NCBI GenBank assembly: GCA_004144175.1
Contig: SEFT01000001.1
Location: forward strand, 267,265-331,264
Origin: Sphingobacteriales bacterium
Lineage (GTDB): Bacteria; Bacteroidota; Bacteroidia; Chitinophagales; Chitinophagaceae
DNA: 64,000 nt
Reading direction: 5' to 3'
The position numbers and the translations under genes were made by a program. The notes beneath the pieces were generated by a model that did no database searches, was not told the DNA's origin, and was given only the letters and a program-made list of their open reading frames with translations. Below, in pieces: positions 52,274-62,100 of this stretch (the first letter of the stretch is position 1; each line of letters begins with the position of its first letter).

Positions 52274-53533
52274 CTACTCCTCAATTTTTTTAAAGATGAC
52301 AGAAGCATTGTGTCCGCCGAATCCGAATGTATTGCTCAAGGCTGCTCTTACCTTTCTCTTCTGTGCAGTATGGAAGGTGAAGTTCAGCTTCGGGTCAAAC
52401 GAAGGATCGTCTGTAAAGTGATTGATCGTTGGAGGTACAATATCATTCACCGTAGCCAGTAAGCTGGCAATAGCTTCTACTGCGCCTGCAGCGCCTAATA
52501 AATGGCCTGTCATCGATTTGGTAGAGCTGATGTTAAGATTAAAAGCATGCTCACCAAATACACGCTGTATAGCTGCTGCCTCGCTGATGTCCCCTAATGG
52601 AGTAGAGGTGCCATGTACATTGATATAGTCAATGTCTTCGGGCTGCATACCTGCATCATCCAGGGCATTCTTCATTACATTGTACGCACCCAGTCCTTCG
52701 GGGTGTGGCGCTGTAAGGTGATAGGCGTCTGCACTCATACCGCCACCTGCTACTTCTGCCAGGATGGTGGCACCACGACGTTTGGCGTGTTCATACTCTT
52801 CTACGACGATACTACCTGCACCTTCGCCCATTACAAAACCATCCCGGTTAAGATCGAACGGGCGGCTGGCTGTTTTGGGGTCGTCATTACGTTCTGACAG
52901 GGCCTTCATGGCATTAAATCCACCAATGCCCGACTCTGTAACAACTGCTTCTGATCCGCCCATGATAATGGCATCTGCCTTGCCCATTCTTACATAGGTA
53001 AAGGCGTCTATTAATGCATTGGTAGATGAAGCGCAAGCACTAACGGTAGCAAAGTTTGGCCCCCGGAAACCATACTTCATAGAAATATGGCCGGATGCAA
53101 TGTCGAGGATCATCTTGGGGATGAAAAAAGGGCTGAACCTCGGCGTACCATCGCCCTGGTAAAAGCCTTTCATTTCCTCGAGGAAGGTGATCATACCGCC
53201 AATACCCGATGCCCAGATAACACCTACACGGTCCTTATTAATTTCCGGGTCGTTAAGGCGTGCCTGCTGTACTGCCTGGTCGGCAGCTATCAGGGCAATT
53301 TGAGAAAAGCGGTCGAGCTTTCTGGCTTCTTTACGGTCGAAGTAATTTTCGGCACTGAAGTTCTTCAGCTCGCAGGCAAAACGTGTTTTGAACTTTGTCG
53401 CATCAAATTGTTTAATGAAATCGGCACCCGAAACACCATTCACCAATCCCTCCCAATATTCGGGTACGGTATTGCCTAATGGCGTAAGGGCACCGATACC
53501 GGTAACGACAACTCGTTTTAACGGTAAATTCAT
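52274..53533 (-). CDS. fabF: β-ketoacyl-ACP synthase II
   Basis: FabF elongates fatty acids by condensing malonyl-ACP with acyl-ACP. The 419-residue thiolase-fold enzyme has the catalytic cysteine in TVSACASSTNALIDAF near residue 165 and the two histidines in NVHGTSTPLGD near 305 and KSMTGHLLGAAGAVEA near 342. NTFGFGGHNASVIF closes the protein. It lies between acpP (39 bases upstream) and rnc (2 bases downstream), a gene order common in bacteria. Confidence 0.97.
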   Translation of the reverse strand: MNLPLKRVVVTGIGALTPLGNTVPEYWEGLVNGVSGADFIKQFDATKFKTRFACELKNFSAENYFDRKEARKLDRFSQIALIAADQAVQQARLNDPEINKDRVGVIWASGIGGMITFLEEMKGFYQGDGTPRFSPFFIPKMILDIASGHISMKYGFRGPNFATVSACASSTNALIDAFTYVRMGKADAIIMGGSEAVVTESGIGGFNAMKALSERNDDPKTASRPFDLNRDGFVMGEGAGSIVVEEYEHAKRRGATILAEVAGGGMSADAYHLTAPHPEGLGAYNVMKNALDDAGMQPEDIDYINVHGTSTPLGDISEAAAIQRVFGEHAFNLNISSTKSMTGHLLGAAGAVEAIASLLATVNDIVPPTINHFTDDPSFDPKLNFTFHTAQKRKVRAALSNTFGFGGHNASVIFKKIEE

Positions 53534-53572
53534 TGAAACAATTTCAGGATGACTGAATAAATGCGATTAAAA

Positions 53573-53809
53573 TTACTTTACGTGTTCTTCGAGGTAAGAA
53601 ACAGCCTGGCCAACGGTAGTGATGGTTTCTGCTTGCTCATCGGGAATAGAAATGTTGAATTCTTTTTCGAATTCCATGATCAGTTCTACTGTATCCAGAG
53701 AATCAGCACCAAGGTCGTTGGTAAAGCTAGCTTCAGGGGTTACTTCAGACTCATCAACACCCAATTTGTCCACAATGATTTTCTTTACGCGATTTGCAAT
53801 TTCAGACAT
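53573..53809 (-). CDS. acpP: acyl carrier protein
   Basis: ACP carries growing fatty acyl chains on a phosphopantetheine arm. I start it at the ATG at 53809 ([20 protein letters not shown]), giving the standard 78 residues; a longer upstream frame is rejected because it runs into the promoter. The attachment serine is S37 in [12 protein letters not shown]. It is highly acidic, as expected, and heads the acpP-fabF-rnc operon. Confidence 0.97.
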   Translation of the reverse strand: MSEIANRVKKIIVDKLGVDESEVTPEASFTNDLGADSLDTVELIMEFEKEFNISIPDEQAETITTVGQAVSYLEEHVK

Positions 53810-53836
53810 GGCTAATGCAATTTTTATTTTATGGTG

Positions 53837-53866
53837 CAAAAATATACTTTTTAGCAAAATCCTAAA
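53837..53866 (-). promoter_or_regulatory. probable promoter of acpP-fabF-rnc
   Basis: Leftward TATTTTTG (53844-53837) matches TAnnTTTG, with TTTA 18 bases upstream as an imperfect -33 element. The expected start lies about 20 bases before the acpP ATG. Confidence 0.5.
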
Positions 53867-53926
53867 GAGAATAATTATATTCTTTCTAAATCACTATTTT
53901 ATAGCTGCTTTTAGTCTTTAGGTTTG

Positions 53927-54604
53927 TTAATGTACGGCTTTGTATTTTATTTCGTCTACTATTTGGCCATCCCGCATTATCAGCGTGCGGTCTGTCAGTT
54001 TTGCTAGGTCCTCGTTATGTGTTATCATCACAAAGGTTTGATTGAACTGGCGACTGAGGTCTACAAAAAGCTGGTGAATAGCCTTAGCATTTGTACTGTC
54101 CAGGTTACCCGTAGGCTCATCTGCCATAATGATAGATGGTTTATTCGCCAATGCACGCGCAATGGCCACTCTTTGTTGCTCGCCGCCCGATAGCTCAGAG
54201 GGTTTGTTTTCCACTCTGTCACCCAGTCCCACGGTATTCAGCATTTCTGTCGCCAGTTTAATGCCCTCTTTTCGTCCTTTGCCACTTATCCATAGCGGTA
54301 CTGCTACGTTCTCAACAGCGCTAAACTCTGGCAGCAGGTGATGAAACTGGAATACGAAACCCAAATGACGGTTGCGGAACTGCGCTTGCTTCTTTGCCGG
54401 CATGCGGAAGAGATCTGTATTATCTATCATCACTGTTCCTGTATCCGGTTTATCCAACGCGCCTAGTAAATGCAGTAGCGTGCTTTTGCCTGCTCCCGAA
54501 GCGCCTGTTATAGACACAAATTCACCTTTGTTAACTTTCAGTGACACACCGTTAACTACTGTGAGATTGGAATACTTTTTGAATAAGTTCTCAGCAACAA
54601 GCAT
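53927..54604 (-). CDS. ABC transporter ATP-binding protein, LolD-like
   Basis: The 225-residue ATPase subunit belongs to the MacB/LolD/FtsE branch, which powers lipoprotein release or export with a membrane partner. The start is the ATG at 54604 ([17 protein letters not shown]). An in-frame extension to 54814 is AT-rich, crosses a consensus promoter of the opposite strand and is rejected. Walker A is GASGAGKST near residue 40, the signature is [16 protein letters not shown], and Walker B with the LolD-type tail is [32 protein letters not shown] is the usual Q-loop region. No permease gene is adjacent, so its partner must be encoded elsewhere. Confidence 0.92.
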   Translation of the reverse strand: MLVAENLFKKYSNLTVVNGVSLKVNKGEFVSITGASGAGKSTLLHLLGALDKPDTGTVMIDNTDLFRMPAKKQAQFRNRHLGFVFQFHHLLPEFSAVENVAVPLWISGKGRKEGIKLATEMLNTVGLGDRVENKPSELSGGEQQRVAIARALANKPSIIMADEPTGNLDSTNAKAIHQLFVDLSRQFNQTFVMITHNEDLAKLTDRTLIMRDGQIVDEIKYKAVH

Positions 54605-54707
54605 GATGTAAAAATGTCGTAAAAACATAAGCTTACCAAGGGAGCTGCATAAAAAACACAGAATTGTTAAATGCGCATTGGGGTAATGGAACAATAAGAC
54701 AATAAAA

Positions 54708-54738
54708 TTTGTATTTGTAATCTGAACACTTACATTTG
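54708..54738 (+). promoter_or_regulatory. Bacteroidota-type promoter of the DUF2795 gene
   Basis: TTTG at 54708-54711 and TACATTTG at 54731-54738 are separated by exactly 19 bases, a full match to TTTG-N19-TAnnTTTG. The start would lie near 54745, 27 bases before the ATG at 54772. Confidence 0.8.
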
Positions 54739-54771
54739 CGGAACTGAAAATAATATAAAAAACTATATAAT

Positions 54772-54993
54772 ATGTTTTGGACACTAGAACTGGCATCACA
54801 TCTGGAAGACGCACCCTGGCCTGCTACTAAGGATGAGCTGATTGACTACGCAATACGCTCGGGCGCACCGCTGGAAGTGGTGGAGAACCTACAGGAACTG
54901 GATGACGAAGGCGAGATATATGAAGGTATAGAGGACATTTGGCCGGACTATCCTACGCAAGAAGATTTCTTCTTTAATGAAGACGAATACTGA
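54772..54993 (+). CDS. small acidic DUF2795 family protein
   Basis: A 73-residue acidic protein of the DUF2795 type, conserved across Bacteroidota and of unknown function. It begins MFWTLELASHLEDAPWPATK, continues DELIDYAIRSGAPLEVVENL with a compact helical core, and ends in a very acidic tail PTQEDFFFNEDEY. No signal peptide or membrane segment is seen, so it is cytoplasmic. A perfect consensus promoter and a strong terminator frame it, suggesting a monocistronic and well-expressed gene. Confidence 0.9.
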   Translation: MFWTLELASHLEDAPWPATKDELIDYAIRSGAPLEVVENLQELDDEGEIYEGIEDIWPDYPTQEDFFFNEDEY

Positions 54994-55006
54994 TTGAAGA
55001 AAAATG

Positions 55007-55033
55007 AAAACCGGCAAATTAGCCGGTTTTTTT
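55007..55033 (+). terminator. intrinsic terminator after the DUF2795 gene
   Basis: AAAACCGGC (55007-55015) and GCCGGTTTT (55022-55030) pair around a 6-base loop with further T following. It lies 14 bases after the stop. Confidence 0.88.
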
Positions 55034-55082
55034 ATGATTTTATAGAATACTCAAGTGCTGCGGGTAACAGCTGAACAGCCAT

Positions 55083-55120
55083 AAAACAGGGAAGGGAGCA
55101 TTGCTCCCTTCCCTGTTTTT
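55083..55120. terminator. strong terminator ending the giant repeat protein/barrel operon
   Basis: Seventeen-base arms (AAAACAGGGAAGGGAGC at 55083-55099 and its complement at 55103-55119) around ATT carry A and T runs at both ends. It lies 15 bases after the stop of the leftward barrel gene and can act in both directions. Confidence 0.9.
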
Positions 55121-55134
55121 GCTAATTCTATAAG

Positions 55135-56178
55135 TTATCTGTTCAGCTCTTCTTTCTTGAAGCGCAAATAGTATTTGACACCGGCGCTTATACCGTAAGA
55201 GCTGCTTCTGCTGCTTTTTACAGAGCTTAACAAGCCAGCATAAGTGCCTACTGCATCGGTCAACTTTTGATCGGTCTGCTCGTTGCTAAAGAGCTGCATC
55301 ATATAGTAGCCGCCGACATTCAGCATCAGATCCTTCCTTATCTCATAGTTTACTGATGGCTGTACCAGAAACCCGATTGCTCCACTCTTATACGGTTTTT
55401 TGCCTGAAGGCATGTCAGGTTTGATCCCTGATCCGACGTTATACCCTTTTTGTCTTTGTTCTTCAAAATAAGCATTTACGTTACCCTTTGGATTTCTCTT
55501 GGTATAAGAATTCTTGGTAATGAGCCAACTAGTGCTGGATGGCGTATTAGAGTTATCATACACGGCCTTTACATTGTTATCGCCGATTATGTCATACTTG
55601 TAGATAGCCTCATAATCAAATGTTGCGTTTGTTTCATAGCTGTTTTGCATCTGTACGTTAAGCAAAAGGCCTGCGTCCAAATTGAAGCCGATCTGGTCGG
55701 TAAAATAAGTTTGGTACTTGCCCACAATTGGAATGCTAAAATTTGAGGCAGTGATTTTTTCAGTGATGGCGCCACTACCAACTATTTGCCTGAAAACTTC
55801 ACCACGAGAGTCGGTAGACTCGTATTCAACATGAAAATCCTGTATGTAGAAATTGCCCTGATGTCGCATATACATCAATCCTCCGCCAAGGCCGAAATGC
55901 CTGGCATAGCCAAAGAAATATCCAAACTGTGCATTTATACCGAAGGCAGAAGTGTTGTAGTGTTGAAGATCGCCCACTTTAGTATTGACTGTGTTAGGAT
56001 ATAATGTAGCAAGATTTGTAGTCGAAAGCCCCGGGCTCCATGGACCCGCCATAATATTCGCGCTTATCTGCGCAGCAGGCTTAAAGGCAGCAAGATCGCC
56101 TAAAGAGCCTTGCCCAACTTGTGCTTTCACGTTGTTAATTGCCGCAAATACTGCTATAGTGAGAATGAACTTTTTCAT
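55135..56178 (-). CDS. outer-membrane β-barrel protein paired with the giant T9SS protein
   Basis: I do not recognise the family of this 347-residue exported protein. It has a signal peptide (MKKFILTIAVFAAINNVKA), then alternating amphipathic strands (AFGINAQFGYFFGYARHFGLGGGLMYM in parts; SNFSIPIVGKYQTYFTDQIGFNLDAGLLLNV in parts). A charged extracellular-looking loop around residues 190-255 precedes final strands ending SYGISAGVKYYLRFKK. It reads as an outer-membrane barrel. It lacks the NPA[FY]AG-type opening typical of PorP/SprF proteins. The gene begins 20 bases after the stop of the 2562-residue T9SS protein and shares its terminator, so the two are almost certainly one transcript and may work together at the cell surface. 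Confidence 0.75.
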   Translation of the reverse strand: MKKFILTIAVFAAINNVKAQVGQGSLGDLAAFKPAAQISANIMAGPWSPGLSTTNLATLYPNTVNTKVGDLQHYNTSAFGINAQFGYFFGYARHFGLGGGLMYMRHQGNFYIQDFHVEYESTDSRGEVFRQIVGSGAITEKITASNFSIPIVGKYQTYFTDQIGFNLDAGLLLNVQMQNSYETNATFDYEAIYKYDIIGDNNVKAVYDNSNTPSSTSWLITKNSYTKRNPKGNVNAYFEEQRQKGYNVGSGIKPDMPSGKKPYKSGAIGFLVQPSVNYEIRKDLMLNVGGYYMMQLFSNEQTDQKLTDAVGTYAGLLSSVKSSRSSSYGISAGVKYYLRFKKEELNR

Positions 56179-56198
56179 CTTTAAAAGTTGACGGATTG

Positions 56199-59100
56199 TT
56201 AGTTCTTAATAAATTTCGTTACAGCTATACGAGTTCCGTTGCTATGGCATACTACTGTGTAAACACCGGCAGGTAACTCACCTATATCGAAAGTTGTTTT
56301 ACCATTTGCCATGTCATTTTGTTTCAGAAGTCTGCCTGATAGATCCATGATGCCTGTAGTAACCTTAGTAAGCATTTTATCACTTATTTCAATTGTTACA
56401 AGTTGCGACGCAGGGTTTGGATACACCTTGGCAGTTACGGCTTCAAATGGCCTGATCTCCTGTATGGCTGTAGGTGCGTTATAATAATTTTTCTGGAAAC
56501 AACCGTTTTTGGTCGTAATTACAAAATAGTGTCTGTTTGTGAAATCTGGAGAAGGCTCGTAATAATCTTGATTTGTTTCGGTTTCAAACAATACAGAATC
56601 TAATGAACCCTTTTGCTCATATCCCCACTGGTAAGATGCCAGAGAATTATCCAGACACAGGAATCTTTCATTATGGTAAATAACGCGCGGATTATGAGCC
56701 GTAGTTTCCGAAATGTTCACCGTCACTGAGTCAATACTTTCGCATACGAAATTGTCAACTTTTGCATAGAGATATACTTTGGCCTCTCCGGGATTGAAGA
56801 ATGATACAAGACAATTCTTCTTGTCTGTACTGGTAGCGTGTACTATCGCATTAGTACCTATCCATGTGAAGTCGATTCCTGGAGGCGCAATTGTATCTGC
56901 CGAAAAATTCTGGAAGAATGTATTGCCACATGCTTGCGTAAGAGACCTGGTTGCTATACGTGCAACTTCCGGTCTTGGTTCTACAGAAAGAGAAACAGTA
57001 TCGTCATTTTGACAACCATTGGCTGTTAGTGTATATATATAAGAGACATCCAACTTGCCAAGGGTATTGTTCCTTAACACTTCAGAGATACTGCCTGAGT
57101 CGCTGTTTGAAACCGGAATAATACCTTGGACCGGTAAACGTTTCCATTTGAACGTTGTATTGCTTGTCTGGCTTGTAGGTGTATAGCTCAAGCGAAGTCC
57201 GGCGCACATTGTTGGCAGCATCATTTCACTGCTCAGGAGTGGTGTTGGATTAACCGTAACAGTAAAAGAATCTTTGGTGCCAATGCAGCCATTTGCACTC
57301 GGGGTCATCACGATCTTGGCACTTATTGGTTCAATTTCAGCGTTGGTTGCTGTAAAAGCAGGAATAAAATCGGTGCCATTTTCACCAATGCCTACAGCCG
57401 GATTACTATTGATCCAGGTAAATGTGGCGCCGGTAACCGGACTAGCAATGAAAATTGTATCGACATCTTTTTGGTTGCAATATACCTGGGGATTAATTGT
57501 ACGAACTGTAGGGGTTGGGTGAACTCTGATCGTGAAAACACTATCGATGCCCACGCAGCTGTTAGCAGTAGGCGTTACCCTTATAGCTGCAGTAAGGCTT
57601 GAGGTGCTGGTATTGGTAGCTACAAAGCTTGGTATGTCACCATTACCAGTTGCCGCTAACCCAATTGATGGTCGGTTGTTTACCCATGCAAATGTTGTAC
57701 CTGCCACGGGACCTTTAAACCATACAGAGTCTGTGATAGCATTATTGCAAAGTACCTGGCTCCAAGTAGTGTCTATTGTTGGCGTTGGGTTTACCGTGAT
57801 TAGGAACTGTTCTACAGCTCCTATGCAACCAGCTGCAGTAGGTGTTACGTTGATTGTTGCAATGACAGGAGCAAAGGTTGTGTTTTTTGCCCTGAAAGAA
57901 ATATTGCGTGTGCCACTGTCTGCTAATCCTATCGAGGTATCAGAATTGGTCCAAAGATAAGTTGTTCCGCCTACCGAGCTTCCAAGGGTAACTATCGTAA
58001 GCGCACTATTACATCTGGCGATGTCAGGGAGTGTGGTAACGATCGGAGTCGGATTTACCTTGATGGTAAAGCTCTTCGGATTACCTGTGCAACCATTAGC
58101 TGAAGGTGTAACTGTGATAGTCGCAGTTACAGGCACATTCGTCGTGTTCGCAGCCGTAAACGAGTTGATGTCACCATTTCCATTAGCAGCCAGACCTATA
58201 GATGTAGTCGTATTGGTCCAGGTAAATGTAGTGCCGGATACCGGACCCGCAAAGCTGATCGTATTGGTAGCATCACCATTACATTTGGTCTGATTCGCTA
58301 TGTTGTTTACTGTTGGTGTTGGATTGACCGTAATAGTGAAGTCGTCTGGAGAACCTGAACAGTTATTGGCAGTTGGTATTACTGTAATAGTAGCAACAAG
58401 CGGCGCGCTACTGCTGTTAGAAGCTGTGAACGCTCCAATATTGCCCGTGCCTGATGATGCCAGTCCTATTGAAGTACGGTCATTTGTCCAGTTAAAGGCA
58501 GTGCCCGTTACCGTACCGGTGAAATTTACAGGAGTAGTGCTTGCTCCTACACAAAGAGTTTGGTCTCCAGTTGGGTTTATCGTTGGCGTTGGGTTTACCG
58601 TTATGGTAAAAGTCTTTGTGGCACCTGCACATCCATTGGCTGTAGGGGTTACTACTATAGTGGATGTTACCGGCGTGACACCTGAATTGATAGTATTGAA
58701 GGATGCGATATCCCCGGTGCCGTTTGATGCAAGTCCAATAGTCGAATTGCTATTGGTCCATGTAAATACGGTTCCGCTTACAGCGCCGCTAAAATTTATA
58801 TCATTAGTTGCTGCACCATTACATCGTGTCTGGTTAGCAATATTCGCTACTGTAGGTGTTGGGTTTACAGTTATGGTAAATGTCTCTGTTGCGCCATTGC
58901 AGGCGTTTGCCGACGGAGTAATAGTGATCGTTGCTGTAACGGGCGAATTGCCTGTGTTTACCGCAGTGAATGAAGATATATTACCTGAACCGCTGCCGGC
59001 AAGTCCGATTGTAGGTCTATTATTTGTCCAGTTGAATGTGGTGCCTGGTACTGACCCCGTAAAGTTAACTGCTGTTGTTGGCGCGGCGTTACAAATGGAC

Positions 59101-62100
59101 TGATCTGCGATCACATTTGCATTTGGAGTTGGATTAACTGTGATAGTAAAGTTACCCGATGCTCCAGGACATCCATTTACTGATGGCGTTACTGTTATGG
59201 TAGCCGTAACCGGCGCTGTGCCTGTATTTACAGTGGCAAAAGAGCTAATGTTGCCGGTACCGTTCGATGGCAGGCCGATAGAAGGTGTATTGTTTACCCA
59301 TGTGTAGGTTGTACCAGAGATACCACCGCTAAAATTTATATTGCCACTCGCAGCCCCGTTACATTTCGTAAGGCTGGTAAGAGGATTCATTGTAGGCGTT
59401 GGATTAACCCGTATAGTGAAATTGTCTACAGGGCCAGTACAACCATTTGCAGATGGTGTAATATTGATAGTGGACGTAACCGGCGTCAAGCCATTATTTG
59501 TAGCAGCAAAGACACCAATATTACCGGTCCCGCTGGCGGCCAGTCCAATAGTTGAATTATTATTTGCCCAGGCGAATGATGTACCTGCAACAGGGCCACT
59601 AAAAGTTACAGCTGCAGTATTTGCCCCATTACAAACAACCTGATTTGCAACGGCGTCTACCGTAGGTGTTGGATTTACAGTAATAGTAAATGTGTTTGGT
59701 GTTCCCACGCAGCTATTGGCCGTCGGTGTAATTGTAATGGTGGCTGTAATAGGTGCATTTGTGCTATTGGTAGCCTCAAATGAAGCAATGTTTCCGTTTC
59801 CGCTGGCAGCTAATCCTATAGAAGTGTCACTATTTGCCCATGCATAGCTGGTGCCACTTACAGGGCTACTGAATACCACAGATCCTGTTGCCGTACCATT
59901 ACAACGAACTATGTTGTTGATTGTATTGACAGTTGTAGTTGGATTTACCTTAATGGTAAAAGTGCGGGAACTGCCTGTACAGTTGTTTGCAGAAGGCGTA
60001 ACGGTTATAGTAGCTGTTACCGGCGATGTAGTATTATTAATAGCTGTGAACGCGGCAATGTCGCCAGTATTCCCAGATGAAAGGCCTATGCTGGTTGTAG
60101 TATTAGTCCATGTAAATGCTGTGCCTGTAACAGGTCCTGTAAAGTCGACTGGATTTGTCATAGAAGCGTTGCAAAGCACCTGGCTTGCCACAACATCCAC
60201 TTTTGGTGTAGGGTTCACAAGAATATCAAATGTTCCGGGTGTTCCGGTACAGTTATTTGCTTTTGGTGTTACCGTAATAGTACCGGTTATCGGTGCGTTA
60301 GTAGTATTCCGGGCAGCAAACGGGTTGATATTACCAGCGCCACTGGACGACAGGTTGATGGCAGTATTGTTATTTGTCCAGGTATAGGTTGTGCCGCTAA
60401 CTGGTCCGCTAAAACTTACCGCGCTGGTTGTAGCACCATTACAGAGTTCCTGGTCTGCTATGGTATTTACAGTAGGAGTTGGGTTTACAGTGATAGTAAA
60501 GTTTTTAGACAAGCCGTTACAACCATTAGCCACCGGGGTTACCGTAATAGTTGCAGTTATCGGTGCGTTTGTATTGTTATTTGCTGTAAATGAAGTGATA
60601 TCGCCAGTGCCGTTAGCAGCAAGCCCGATTGCAGTATTGTCATTAGTCCAGTTATAGGTAGAGCCTGTTACTGCTCCACCAAATGTTACGGTATTTGTAG
60701 CTGCGCCGTTACATTTAGTTTGGTTTGCTATTGTATTCACTGTAGGTGTAGGCTTAACAGCGATAGTAAATACTTCTGACGTGCCAATGCAGCTATTAGC
60801 AGTAGGCACTGCAGTTATCGTAGCAGTTACAGTGCTATTGCCTGTATTAGTGCCGGGAAATGCTGCTATGTCGCCAGTACCACTCGCAGCCAGGCCAATA
60901 GAAGTCCTGTTATTCGTCCACGCAATCGAAGTTCCGGATACTGGTCCGCCAAAATTGACAGTAGTAGTCATGTCTCCATTGCAAACTGATTGTCCAGGTA
61001 CCGCATTTATCGATGGGGTTGGATTGACCGTGATATTGAAGTTGTCTGGTGTGCCTGAGCAGCTGTTGGCTACGGGCGTAACCACTACAGTAGCTACAAC
61101 TGGCATATTGCCGGTGTTTGTGGCAGAAAATGAAGAAATAGTTCCTGCTCCTGCCGCGGCTAAACCAATTGAAGGTGTATTATTGGTCCAGTTGTAAGTT
61201 GTTCCGCTTACAGTTCCGGCAAAGCTGATGGTTGCAGTTGTAGCACCATTGCAGCGTACCATATCTGCAGTTGCATTAACAGTTGGTGTTGGATTAACCC
61301 TGATGGTAAATGTTTTGGATGTACCGGTGCAAGAATTGGCGGAAGGGGTTACATTGATTGTAGAAACCACCGCGCTGGTAGATGCATTAGTGGCCGTGAA
61401 GGCGGCAATATCGCCAGTACCACTAGCGCCAAGACCTATGGATGTATTATTGTTTGTCCAGGAATAAGTGCTGCTACCTACAAAGCCTGTAAAGTTAACA
61501 GCAGTTGTCATATCTGTATTACAAACGGTTTGGTTTGGTATTGCATCTACCGTAGGGGTAGGGTTCACTGTTATTGTAAAATTGTCGGACGCTCCCGAGC
61601 AGCTATTGGCAGTGGGCGTTACACTAATGGTGGCAGTAGCCGGTGCATTTGTTGCATTAGTAACAGCAAAGGATGAAATATTTCCAGTTCCGCCTGCTGG
61701 CAAACCTATTGATATATTATTATTTACCCATGCGTAAGTAGTACCGCTAACGCTTCCTGAAAAGCTAATAGTGCCTGTAGATGCGCCGTTGCAACGTGCC
61801 AGGTCTGCTACTGCATTTATAGTAGGTGTAGGGTTTACCCTGATAGTAAATGTTTTGGATGTGCCGGCACATCCATTTGCTGTAGGTACTACAGTAATAG
61901 TAGCCGTTACAGGTGTTGTAGTTGTATTGGTAGCGGTAAATGCTGCAATATCACCAGTTCCACTTGCTGCCAGTCCTATAGAAGCATTATTATTGGTCCA
62001 GGAGTAGGTAGTGCTGCCTACAAATCCGGTAAAGTTAATAGGGTCTGTCATATCTCCATTACAAACTACCTGATTGGTAATGGTATTTACGGTTGGTGTT

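Noticed and set aside
54605..54814. N-terminal extension of the LolD-like ATPase
   Set aside because: It lacks family similarity and overlaps the consensus promoter and start of the divergent DUF2795 gene.
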